NCBI RefSeq assembly: GCF_021654855.1
Contig: NZ_AP024202.1
Span: forward strand, 2,294,001-2,358,000
Length of the DNA stretch: 64,000 bases
Source: Thiomicrorhabdus immobilis
GTDB lineage: Bacteria > Pseudomonadota > Gammaproteobacteria > Thiomicrospirales > Thiomicrospiraceae
Reading direction: 5' to 3'
Translations under genes and position numbers: made by a program
The notes under the pieces: model-generated
What the model was told of the DNA's origin: nothing
The model's input: the letters and a program-made list of their open reading frames with translations, nothing else
The model's database searches: none
Part shown: piece by piece, positions 17,606-26,521 of the stretch
Layout of the letters: every line of letters starts with the position of its first letter
How positions within the stretch are numbered: position 1 is the stretch's first letter

Positions 17606-20600
17606 ATGTCGCATCAAAACCCATTAAAAAATGAACTCTATCAATACCTGCAATCCAGTACGGAAGGCTTTGATCAATTTGCAGATCAAGTTTTTGATGG
17701 CGTATGGATATGGAACTTAGAAAACCCTGAAGAGCACTGGATGAGCCCAAAGTTTTGGGAATTTTTAGGCTATGCGCCAAATGAAACCAATGATTCAATC
17801 GATTTCTGGAAAAAATCGATTCACCCGGAAGACCAGCAGTTAATTGAAACTTGCCTAAACAAGCATGTCGAAGGTATCGAAACAGACATTGACCAAGCCA
17901 TCCGTTATCTGCATAAAGATGGTTCAACCGTTTATATCCGTTACCGCGGATTCAGCATTAAAAACGAAGATGGTAAACCCTATCGCATGATAGGTATCCA
18001 TTCAAACCTGACTGAGTTCATTGACCTAAAAAATTCCTTAAATAACGATTACATCCATATCAAGGAACGTTTAAACCTGGCTTTAGACGGCAGTCAAGAT
18101 GGTGTTTGGGATTGGAACCTGGAAACCAATGAGGTTTTTTATTCACCGCGATGGAAATCCATTTTAGGCTACAAAGATCACGAATTGAGCAATGCGTTTT
18201 CAACCTGGGAAAAACTACTCCATCCTGACGATCTTGAAACCACCAAAGAATATGTACAAAAATTTCTGGAAAGCGGTGAAATAAGTTTTGAAACACGTTT
18301 TAGAATGCAACATAAAGATGGGCATTATGTGCCCCTTCTATCGCGTGCGAGAAAAGCGCTCATCCCAAATCAAAAATCCAACTTACAATTTACCCATTTA
18401 ATCGGTACCCATGTCGACTTAAGCGATATTATTGAAGTCCAAGAGCAACTCAATCAACAAATTGAAATCACCAACACCTACCTCAACACGACTTCCGCCT
18501 TGATGATTGCATTAGATACCGATGCCAATATCACCATGCTCAATAAAAAAGCTGAAGAGGTATTAGGGGTCAGTGAAGCATCATTGCAGGGTAAATCCTG
18601 GTTCAAACAAAAATTTTTACCCGAAGAAATCCACAGCAAATTTAAAGCGGTCCACCGAGATTTCATCAACCAAAAAATTGATTTAAGTAAACCGGTCGAC
18701 CATGAACTTATCACTCATAATGGTGAGCGCAGGATGTTTACCTGGAGCAATACGCTGCTAAAAGATAAAAAAGGCCAGGTCATTGGCTCTTTAAGCTCTG
18801 CCATTGACATCACCGAACGCAATCAGATTCAACAGAAGCTGGAAAAGAGTGAGTCTTTGCTCATAGAAGCGCAAAAGCTAGCGCAACTTGGTCATTACAC
18901 ACTCGATATCGCACAAAATCACTGGGGTTGTTCAACTGAACTCGACATCATGTTTGGCATTGATGATAATTACCCTAAGACCATCCAGAGTTGGTTGGAG
19001 ATTATTCACCCCGAACACCGCCAAATGATGGAAGATTACTTTCAAAAAGAGGTGATTACAGAGAGAAAGCCGTTTGATAAAGAGTACAAGGTCATCAACC
19101 AAGATAGTCAAGAAAGCCTGTGGGTTCATGGCAAGGGTACATTAAAATTTGATGAACTCGATAACCCTATTGAAATGTTTGGAACCATACAAAACATTTC
19201 CAAACAAAAACAGATTCAAGACAAGCTCACCTTAGCATCTAATGTCTATAAAAGTGCCAATGAAGGCATTATGGTTACAGACAACCAAGGTAACATTGTT
19301 GATGTGAACAGTGCTTTTACCAAAATCACGGGCTATAGCAAGCTAGAAGTTTATGGCAAAAAACCGAGTATTCTGAACTCAGGAATCCACCCCCAAGAAT
19401 TTTATCAAGAGTTATGGCAGACTTTACTTAAAACGGGTAGTTGGAAAGGAGAGGTATGGAACCGTAGAAAAAACGGTGAAGTTTATCCTGAGATGATAAC
19501 CATCAGCACAATCAAAGATGAAAATAACCAAATCCAGAACTATTTGGCACTTTTTTCAGATATTACCCTGCAAAAAGGCAATGAGTCAAAGCTCAAGAAA
19601 CTGGCTCATTTCGACAGTCTTACCGGCCTGCCTAATCGTAGTATGTTTACTGAAAAATTAAACCAAGCCATTATCCAAGCGGATATTGAAAATAAATTTA
19701 TCTCACTGGCTTTCTTAGACTTGGATGGCTTTAAACAAATCAATGATAGCCTTGGGCATGAAATAGGTGACCAACTGTTAAAAATCATCGGTAGCCGATA
19801 TAGTCAAGAAGCCCGGGAAACCGATATTGTCGCTCGTTTAGGTGGTGATGAATTTGTCATCTTACTGAATAAGATTGATAACGTCGAACAGTCGCTGACC
19901 ATTTATGACCGGTTTTTAGAAGCGACCCGTAAACCGATTGTGATTGATGGCAACAAACTCGAAGTCAGCTGCAGTATCGGTATCGCTTATTATCCTCAGG
20001 CTCTGCCTGTCGACTCAGACCAACTAATCCGTCAAGCCGACAATGCCATGTATCAGGCAAAGATTTCCGGGAAAAATAGCTACCATATTTTCGACGATGA
20101 ACAAGATCAGGTGGTGCGTAAACTCCATCAAAAAATTATCGCTATCAACCAAGCCATTTCAAACAATGAGTTTGTGCTTTTCTATCAACCTAAAATTGAT
20201 ATGCGTAATAAAAAAATAATCGGGGTGGAGGCGCTTATCCGATGGCAACATCCGCAAGAAGGCTTATTACCCCCTGCTGATTTTTTACCTGCCATTGAAA
20301 AGAACACCACTTCCATCCTGCTGGATAAATGGGTCATTGAACAAGCCTTTATGCAAAGTAAAAAATGGGTTGTTGAGGGCATTAACATTCCAATCAGTGT
20401 CAACTTAGGCGCACAGATTTTACAAAACTTTAGACTCATAGAGTTTTTAGAGGAGATGATGTACCGACACCCTGAAGTTTCCCCTGATTTGATTGAGCTA
20501 GAGGTGCTTGAAAGCAGTGCATTGAAAGACATGAAACACGCCTCCTTACTGATGAAAACCTGTGAAGAGTTGGGTTTTAGGGTTTCCATTGATGACTTTG

Positions 20601-20884
20601 GTACGGGCTATTCATCCCTTGAATATCTAAAAACGCTACCGGTAACTTATCTAAAGATTGACCAATCATTTGTACGCGATATGCTAGTTGATACCGGTGA
20701 TTTGGCCATTCTAAAAGCCGTAATCGGCCTGGCAGAAGCTTTTGGTATGCAGACCATCGCTGAGGGGGTTGAAACCGATAAGCACTGTGAACAACTGATT
20801 GAGTTGGGCTGCCATATTGGACAAGGCTACGGCATTGCGAAACCGATGCCGACCGAAGCGTTTGAGGCGTGGTTGAAACATTAG
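17606..20884 (+). CDS. Multi-PAS GGDEF-EAL c-di-GMP signalling protein
   Basis: This 1092-residue protein is soluble. About five PAS/PAC units span residues ~20-650, several ending in the PAC-type IDITERN or GTIQNIS pattern. The GGDEF domain (about 665-820) has an intact active site (RLGGDEFVILL). The EAL domain (about 840-1085) keeps EAL and the metal- and base-binding motifs (DDFGTGYSSLEYLKTLP, KIDQSFV). Both cyclase and phosphodiesterase activities are therefore possible, with the PAS array choosing between them. It stands alone with its own terminator. The ATG at 17606 has only a weak ribosome site. Confidence 0.92.
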   Translation: MSHQNPLKNELYQYLQSSTEGFDQFADQVFDGVWIWNLENPEEHWMSPKFWEFLGYAPNETNDSIDFWKKSIHPEDQQLIETCLNKHVEGIETDIDQAIRYLHKDGSTVYIRYRGFSIKNEDGKPYRMIGIHSNLTEFIDLKNSLNNDYIHIKERLNLALDGSQDGVWDWNLETNEVFYSPRWKSILGYKDHELSNAFSTWEKLLHPDDLETTKEYVQKFLESGEISFETRFRMQHKDGHYVPLLSRARKALIPNQKSNLQFTHLIGTHVDLSDIIEVQEQLNQQIEITNTYLNTTSALMIALDTDANITMLNKKAEEVLGVSEASLQGKSWFKQKFLPEEIHSKFKAVHRDFINQKIDLSKPVDHELITHNGERRMFTWSNTLLKDKKGQVIGSLSSAIDITERNQIQQKLEKSESLLIEAQKLAQLGHYTLDIAQNHWGCSTELDIMFGIDDNYPKTIQSWLEIIHPEHRQMMEDYFQKEVITERKPFDKEYKVINQDSQESLWVHGKGTLKFDELDNPIEMFGTIQNISKQKQIQDKLTLASNVYKSANEGIMVTDNQGNIVDVNSAFTKITGYSKLEVYGKKPSILNSGIHPQEFYQELWQTLLKTGSWKGEVWNRRKNGEVYPEMITISTIKDENNQIQNYLALFSDITLQKGNESKLKKLAHFDSLTGLPNRSMFTEKLNQAIIQADIENKFISLAFLDLDGFKQINDSLGHEIGDQLLKIIGSRYSQEARETDIVARLGGDEFVILLNKIDNVEQSLTIYDRFLEATRKPIVIDGNKLEVSCSIGIAYYPQALPVDSDQLIRQADNAMYQAKISGKNSYHIFDDEQDQVVRKLHQKIIAINQAISNNEFVLFYQPKIDMRNKKIIGVEALIRWQHPQEGLLPPADFLPAIEKNTTSILLDKWVIEQAFMQSKKWVVEGINIPISVNLGAQILQNFRLIEFLEEMMYRHPEVSPDLIELEVLESSALKDMKHASLLMKTCEELGFRVSIDDFGTGYSSLEYLKTLPVTYLKIDQSFVRDMLVDTGDLAILKAVIGLAEAFGMQTIAEGVETDKHCEQLIELGCHIGQGYGIAKPMPTEAFEAWLKH

Positions 20885-20915
20885 TTTACCCAAGCCTGAA
20901 CAGGCCTGGGTAAAC
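20884..20915 (+). terminator. Strong hairpin after the GGDEF-EAL gene
   Basis: GTTTACCCA-a-GCCTG pairs with CAGGC-c-TGGGTAAAC around an AA loop: 14 pairs and one mismatch, starting within the stop codon. The inner part is again the AGGCCTG motif. Confidence 0.75.
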
Positions 20916-21103
20916 TTAAAAGACATGGCTCGATAAAAGTCCATCTCACCCCCCTTTTTCAATCCACAACTTTACAACAATCTTGTAACATGGCTAGTCA
21001 AGCTGAGCTAAACCAATCTAAAAATCATAAACCACACAAGACTCCCCGATTTCACTATAATCCTTTAAAAAGTAACTTTTGAGACGTTAAAGGACTCATA
21101 AAC

Positions 21104-22456
21104 ATGCTAGAAGCAGGCCTGATGATTATTGCCTTAATGGTAACGGCGTTAATTGTTCAAGAAAAAATCAAAATCCCTTTACCCATCAGTTTGATTGGTA
21201 TCGTTCTATTGTTATCACACTTTCATATCCACCCGATTGATATCAATGCCGAGCGTTTTGACCAATTATTATTGCTCTTGCTGCCTTTGATGTTGATTGG
21301 CGATGTGATGCAACTGGAAACCGATGACCTAAGAAAAAACTGGTTAAGTGTGTTGGGTACCGCTGGTGTAGCGGTCGTATTATCGATTTTAGCGGGCGTG
21401 TTATTGCAAGATGTGATGTTACCGAACTACGCCATTGGCTTGCCCGCCATGGTTGCATTGATGGCCATGGTGGTGGCAACCGACCCGGTTACCGTCGGTT
21501 CGGTGTTCAGCACCACCAAAATCCCGCATAAACTGAAGTTTCTAGCGGAATCCGAATCCTTGTTCAATGATGCCACCGCCTTTGCCATTTTCAGTATCGC
21601 CATTACCTTGATGCATCAACCATTAGGGCTCCCTGAAATTGCCTGGAGTTTCACCTTATCCGCTGGCGGCGCTTTGATTACCGGTGCGGTCATCGGTTTG
21701 GCGGGGCTTTACCTGCTCAAACTGTCCGACAACCCCATCACCGAAACCGGTATTTTGCTGATGATTGCCTACAGTGCCTTTTTGATTTCCGAACACTATC
21801 ATTTTGCCGGTATCTTTGCGATTGTGGTCTCAATGGTGTTGGCGAATGCATTAATCACCTCACGCGACAGACTGTCTGAAAACCCTCTCTCTGAAGATGC
21901 ACATACCTCGCAATTTGAACAGCGTCATAACCAACAACTCAAGCAGCAACAACTCAAACAAGCAAAGCCAAATAAACTGCATGCGGTTAAAACCTATCTC
22001 AACCTGGGGCATTTGACAGCCACCCATCAGAATCGTCAGGAGATTATCGGTTTCATCAGCTTTACCGCCCTATTCGCCAATGTGATTTTATTCGTCTCGA
22101 TTTCAGAAATCATTAACCTGAGTTTATTACAAACCTATTGGAAAGAGATTGTTTCGGTGTTTGTGGTCAGCACCTTGATTCGTGCTTTGGTGTTAGGTCA
22201 ATTTGCTTGGGTTTCCAATCGCTCACTCAAGATGCAGGACATCTCACTGGATTGGTGGGCCATTTTGATTTTTGCCGGAGTGAAAGGTGGCTTGTCCATC
22301 TTAATGGTGCACATGATTCCCAATAGCTTTGAATATAAAGCACTGTTTGAGGCGATTGTGGTGGGTAACATCATGTTATCGATTTTTATCTATGCACCGG
22401 CGATGATGCTGATTATCAAGCTACGTCAGCGTCAGTTAAGCCAACAGTGTGAATAA
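21104..22456 (+). CDS. CPA1-family sodium/proton antiporter
   Basis: The 450-residue inner-membrane protein has about 12 hydrophobic segments and a hydrophilic loop (about 265-315, rich in Gln/Lys/His). The ion-site signatures are ATDPVTVGSVF (the ND/DP-type motif) and ESLFNDATAF, where the second Asp is the usual transported-ion ligand. It would export Na+ or K+ in exchange for H+ for pH and salt homeostasis. Substrate preference cannot be read from the sequence. The last codons overlap the edge of the palindrome at 22456. Confidence 0.88.
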   Translation: MLEAGLMIIALMVTALIVQEKIKIPLPISLIGIVLLLSHFHIHPIDINAERFDQLLLLLLPLMLIGDVMQLETDDLRKNWLSVLGTAGVAVVLSILAGVLLQDVMLPNYAIGLPAMVALMAMVVATDPVTVGSVFSTTKIPHKLKFLAESESLFNDATAFAIFSIAITLMHQPLGLPEIAWSFTLSAGGALITGAVIGLAGLYLLKLSDNPITETGILLMIAYSAFLISEHYHFAGIFAIVVSMVLANALITSRDRLSENPLSEDAHTSQFEQRHNQQLKQQQLKQAKPNKLHAVKTYLNLGHLTATHQNRQEIIGFISFTALFANVILFVSISEIINLSLLQTYWKEIVSVFVVSTLIRALVLGQFAWVSNRSLKMQDISLDWWAILIFAGVKGGLSILMVHMIPNSFEYKALFEAIVVGNIMLSIFIYAPAMMLIIKLRQRQLSQQCE

Positions 22457-22467
22457 CCAGGCCTGGT
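22456..22467. repeat. Dispersed palindrome ACCAGGCCTGGT
   Basis: A perfect 12-base palindrome that begins at the antiporter stop codon. Confidence 0.85.
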
Positions 22468-22477
22468 CAAATCAAAT

Positions 22478-22520
22478 AAAACCACTCAAGTTGCTTTTCG
22501 GAAAATCGTGAGTGGTTTAA
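22478..22520. terminator. Bidirectional terminator between the antiporter and the RimK-like gene
   Basis: AAACCACTCA and TGAGTGGTTT form a 10-bp stem with A/T runs on both sides. It suits the two converging genes. Confidence 0.75.
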
Positions 22521-22560
22521 AAGAGAGACTTATTCAGTTTTAATCAACGCTTAATAAGAC

Positions 22561-24027
22561 TTAACGCCCTAAAGATTCCATACGCAGTAAAAAGTCTTTC
22601 ATAATCTCGTGATACAACTCCTCACCTAAATATTTGTCTTCCACACCCGAATCGATGCTTGGGTTATCGTTCACTTCGATAATCACCACTCGATCACCCG
22701 ACTGTTTGATATCCACCCCGTAAAAGCCATTACCAATCAACTTAGCCGCCTTTAGAGCGATATCGATCACCGCTTTTGGCGCTTCAAAAGTGGGTAGGGT
22801 TTCAAAGCCGCCCGATTGCGTGTCTTGCGATTCATGTTTATAAATCTGCCAGTGGTCATCCACCATGTAATAACGGCAGGCAAACAACGGCTTGTTGTTT
22901 AAAATACCAATACGCCAATCATACTGGGTGTACATATACTCTTGCGCCAATAACATCACCGACTGCTTCAATAAAATCTTGGCCTGTTCGGTCAGCTCCT
23001 CGGCGTTTTCAACCTTAACCACTCCGCGTGAGAAAGAGCCATCCGGAATCTTCAACACCATCGGAAAACCGATCTCGTTCTCTAGTTTCAACAAGGCCTG
23101 CTCGGAAGGTTGATTGATAATCACCGTTTTAGGTGTAGGAATCTTGTGGGTATTGAGCAAATCCGCCAGATAAATCTTATTGGTACAACGTAATATCGAC
23201 AAAGCATCATCAATCACCATCAAGCCTTCCGCTTCCGCCTTTTTAGCAAACTGATAGGTATGGTCTTCCACCGAAGTGGTTTCACGGATAAACAACCCAT
23301 CAAATTCCGCCAAACGCATGTAATCTTTGCGGGTAATGAACTCAGTGGCAATGCCCAACTGATTGGCGGCCTTCTTAAACTGCTTTAGGGCGGCATCATC
23401 ACTGGGTGGCAATGGGTCGTCCGGGTTGACCAAAATGGCCAAATCATAACGATAGGCTTTACGGGTTTTGCTCTTACGCCACATCTGTAAACTGAACTTT
23501 TCAAAGGTTTCAGCAAACGCCTCCTGTTCCGCTGGATCCACCAACGCTTTTAACGACACGCCCTTAACCTGCTTGACCTGCCAATGCTGTTTGAATTGCA
23601 AGGTGATTTCCAGTAACGGAGTGGGAAATTTCTCAAATAATTTCGCCGCTAGCTTGGCCAATGCCGGGTTCAAGGTCTTACCAAACCAACATCTAAACGT
23701 CAGTTGTTCACCTTCATTTCCCAACGGCAATCTATTGACTAATTGACTGGTGTCGGTCAACTGAATCGACGACAGGGATTTACGCCCTAAATCATTGATG
23801 GTCATTAAAGAGGGCAATACATGATGGCCTCTGGCCTCGGCTAATAACGAGCAGTAATAACCGGTTTTCAAATAGCGATAATCGCGGCATAAATTAATCA
23901 CACGAATACGCTTTTTAGAGCGGTCATTAACCCGCTCTAAATAATCGTCAAAGGTAATAACGTCCTGACTGGAATAGTAAGGTTTCCAGTCTGTTAAGCT
24001 ATCCACAACGACATAAAAATGACTCAT
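22561..24027 (-). CDS. RimK-like ATP-grasp ligase with N-terminal RimK-associated domain
   Basis: The ATG at 24027 follows GGAG, giving 488 residues; an upstream in-frame extension is unlikely. The N-terminal ~200 residues form the domain typical of this RimK-like family (FYVVVDSLTDWKPYY, NLCRDYRYLKTGYYCSLLAE). The ATP-grasp part (about 290-485) has KIPDGSFSRGVVKV for ATP binding and VDIKQSG...IIEVNDNPSID for magnesium ligands. Such ligases join amino acids, often glutamate, to a carboxylate of a peptide or protein. The next two genes, a carboxypeptidase and a GNAT-C39 peptidase, are divergent across a 143-base gap. The product is unknown. Confidence 0.85.
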   Translation of the reverse strand: MSHFYVVVDSLTDWKPYYSSQDVITFDDYLERVNDRSKKRIRVINLCRDYRYLKTGYYCSLLAEARGHHVLPSLMTINDLGRKSLSSIQLTDTSQLVNRLPLGNEGEQLTFRCWFGKTLNPALAKLAAKLFEKFPTPLLEITLQFKQHWQVKQVKGVSLKALVDPAEQEAFAETFEKFSLQMWRKSKTRKAYRYDLAILVNPDDPLPPSDDAALKQFKKAANQLGIATEFITRKDYMRLAEFDGLFIRETTSVEDHTYQFAKKAEAEGLMVIDDALSILRCTNKIYLADLLNTHKIPTPKTVIINQPSEQALLKLENEIGFPMVLKIPDGSFSRGVVKVENAEELTEQAKILLKQSVMLLAQEYMYTQYDWRIGILNNKPLFACRYYMVDDHWQIYKHESQDTQSGGFETLPTFEAPKAVIDIALKAAKLIGNGFYGVDIKQSGDRVVIIEVNDNPSIDSGVEDKYLGEELYHEIMKDFLLRMESLGR

Positions 24028-24170
24028 TTTTTGGCTCCAAATAAACCTGATTTTGAAACTTCCTTTTACAGGATAATTATTCAATTCACAATCAATATTT
24101 TTACTGTTAGCCAACAAAAATTAAGAGTATGATTCAATTTTCTTAGCGCAAATTTCACAGGAAAAAAATT

Positions 24171-25283
24171 GTGTTAAATCTTCAGTCTAAAATGGACTTA
24201 AATTGTTTTAAACAAACCTATCAAGATGCCCGTTTGGCCTTTAAACATGCCTTAAAATTGATTGACCCAGAGCTGATTTTTGAAAGCCAAAGTTTTCAGC
24301 ATCCCTTAACCGATTCCGACGCCAAAAATCTATTTTGCGATGCAGTGTTCTTAAGCCAATCGGCCAAGCCCAAACACGTTTTGGTGTTGATTTGCGGCAC
24401 GCACGGAATTGAAGGGTTTACCGGCTCGGCGGTACAAATTGATACCCTGCCCTTATTGGCCGATCTGCTCAAACAACAAGCTGATTTAGGGGTTGTTTTG
24501 ATTCATGCGTTAAATCCGTGGGGCTTTGCCTGGTTACGCCGTTCTGACCACCAAGGCATTGATTTAAACCGCAACTTCATCGATTTTAGCCAACCATTAC
24601 CCAGCAATCCGGATTACCAAACCCTGCACACGCAACTGCAAGGTTTAACAGCCGATTCGGACTTAACCTGCCTATGGGAAAACACCGATTTCAATACCTT
24701 TGTCGCCAAAATAACCCAAGGGCAATATCAGCAGGCCGATGGCCTATTTTATGGCGGCACACAAGCCTCCTGGTCACAACAACAACTCAATAAAATTGCA
24801 CAACATGCGTTTATTCAAAATGCCGAGCAACTTTCCGTGATTGATGTACACACTGGTTTGGGGCCTTATGGCTATGGTGAAATCATCAATGACCACACCC
24901 CCAACACCGCTGGTTTTGCCTGGGCAGAAACGCTTTATGGAAACAACGCCTGTTCCGCTTTATTGGGTGAGTCTTGTTCTGCGCCAAAACTCGGTTTATT
25001 GGATTATTTTTGGCATGATTTAATGGGTGGCCGCGGCTGTTTCATTACCTTGGAATACGGTACTTTTGCGGTACAACATCTGATTTTAGAGCTGCTTAAA
25101 GAACAACTTTATCAAAACCAACTCAAAGCCGATCAACAGCGCGATTTACAGGCAAAGCCAGTGGTCGATTTAAAGAACTTCTTTTACCCGTTTGAACCAA
25201 GCTGGCAACAGCAAGTGCTGTTTAGAGCCAGACAAACCATTGCGATGGCGTTAACCGGCATGCTTAAGGGGCTTTCACAATGA
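24171..25283 (+). CDS. M14-like zinc carboxypeptidase (DUF2817 family)
   Basis: The start is GTG 24171 behind CAGGAAA, giving 370 residues; an ATG at 24192 is an alternative. The zinc ligands of M14 peptidases can be placed at His78 and Glu81 in GTHGIEGFTG and at the later histidine in VIDVHTGLG. LNRNF supplies the substrate-carboxylate Arg, and a catalytic-type Glu lies in TLEYGTF. No signal peptide is seen, so it acts in the cytoplasm. It overlaps the next gene by four bases (ATGA) and is divergent from the RimK-like ligase, so it may trim the tails that the ligase adds or process its substrate. Confidence 0.82.
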   Translation: MLNLQSKMDLNCFKQTYQDARLAFKHALKLIDPELIFESQSFQHPLTDSDAKNLFCDAVFLSQSAKPKHVLVLICGTHGIEGFTGSAVQIDTLPLLADLLKQQADLGVVLIHALNPWGFAWLRRSDHQGIDLNRNFIDFSQPLPSNPDYQTLHTQLQGLTADSDLTCLWENTDFNTFVAKITQGQYQQADGLFYGGTQASWSQQQLNKIAQHAFIQNAEQLSVIDVHTGLGPYGYGEIINDHTPNTAGFAWAETLYGNNACSALLGESCSAPKLGLLDYFWHDLMGGRGCFITLEYGTFAVQHLILELLKEQLYQNQLKADQQRDLQAKPVVDLKNFFYPFEPSWQQQVLFRARQTIAMALTGMLKGLSQ

Positions 25284-26413
25284 GTCACACCGTTAGCCAT
25301 TCACAACACAGCACCATCCGTTGCGCTCAAAAAGCGGATATCCATGCGTTATTAAGTGTTGAAAACACCTGTTTCACTACAGACAAACTCTCAAAACGCA
25401 GCTTTCAGCACTTTATTAAAACCGGTTCGCATGATTTATGGGTGATTGAACAAAACACACCCGACCAGCCTGCCGAAATCATCGGTTATGCCTTGGTGCT
25501 GTACCGTACCGGTACCAATTTGGCGCGTCTATACTCCATTGCCCTCTTGCCCAATCAACAAGGCAAAGGCTATGCCCAACAGCTGCTGAATCACGTGCAA
25601 CAGCAAGTCAGTCAAAAGTACTGCGTTTATATGCGGCTGGAGGTCAATGTCGCCAATCAAGCCGCTCTTAAACTCTACCAAAAGAACGGCTACAAGGTCA
25701 TTTCGCAAATCGAAGACTATTATGAAGATGGTTCGGCCGCTTTACGTATGGAAAAAAGATTGCATGCCAGCGCTTCCAAAACCTCTAAACCCAAGCCTTA
25801 TTATCAACAAACCACCGACTTTACATGCGGCCCGGCCTCTTTAATGATGGCGATAAAAACCCTGCAAAACGATTATGAATTCAGCCGCCATGAAGAGTTG
25901 CAGATTTGGCGTGAAGCCACCACCATTTTCATGACCTCCGGCCACGGAGGATGTTCACCACACGGTTTGGCGTTGAGTGCCTGGCGCAGAGGACGCAAAG
26001 TGCAACTTTACCTAAACCGTGATGACGTGCCTTTTATAGACGGGGTACGTGATGAGGAGAAAAAGGCGGTCATCGAATTGGTACATCAGGAGTTTTTAAA
26101 CCAAATCGCACACACCGATATCGAACTGAAAATCCATAACCTGGAAACCGAGGAATTGAATGCCATCTTACAAACCGAATCACCGGTATTGGCGTTGATC
26201 AGCACCTGGCGTTTAAATCGCAATAAGGCACCACACTGGATCTATGTGGCCGAGTCGGATGAAAACTTTGTCTATATCAATGACCCCGAACCCATCGAAA
26301 GCGAACACCTCAACCAAACCGACTTTGAACAAATACCGATCAGCAAACAAGCGTTTGCCCAGATGGCACGTTTTGGACAAAAGAAATTGAGGGCTTTGCT
26401 GGTGATTTCGTAA
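25280..26413 (+). CDS. GNAT acetyltransferase fused to a C39-like cysteine peptidase (DUF3335 type)
   Basis: Residues ~12-160 are a RimI-like GNAT domain (acetyl-CoA loop LLPNQQGKGYAQQLL, then LKLYQKNGYKV). Residues ~173-377 are a papain-like/C39 peptidase with nucleophile Cys183 in FTCGPASL, His319 in PHWIYV and Asp335 in INDP. Its start overlaps the carboxypeptidase by four bases, so translation is coupled. The combination of N-acyl transfer and peptidase in one chain, next to an ATP-grasp ligase, points to maturation of a peptide or protein tag. The C39-like fold suggests cleavage of a specific peptide. The substrate is unknown. Confidence 0.85.
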   Translation: MSHTVSHSQHSTIRCAQKADIHALLSVENTCFTTDKLSKRSFQHFIKTGSHDLWVIEQNTPDQPAEIIGYALVLYRTGTNLARLYSIALLPNQQGKGYAQQLLNHVQQQVSQKYCVYMRLEVNVANQAALKLYQKNGYKVISQIEDYYEDGSAALRMEKRLHASASKTSKPKPYYQQTTDFTCGPASLMMAIKTLQNDYEFSRHEELQIWREATTIFMTSGHGGCSPHGLALSAWRRGRKVQLYLNRDDVPFIDGVRDEEKKAVIELVHQEFLNQIAHTDIELKIHNLETEELNAILQTESPVLALISTWRLNRNKAPHWIYVAESDENFVYINDPEPIESEHLNQTDFEQIPISKQAFAQMARFGQKKLRALLVIS

Positions 26414-26521
26414 ATCCGATGCAATAGGATTGCTCAAGCCAGCATTTTAAAAGTCCTCCTATTAATGGTATTCTGTAAGTCTAATGTTTATTAATTCATC
26501 TTGTTACCCGCGGACGACTAA

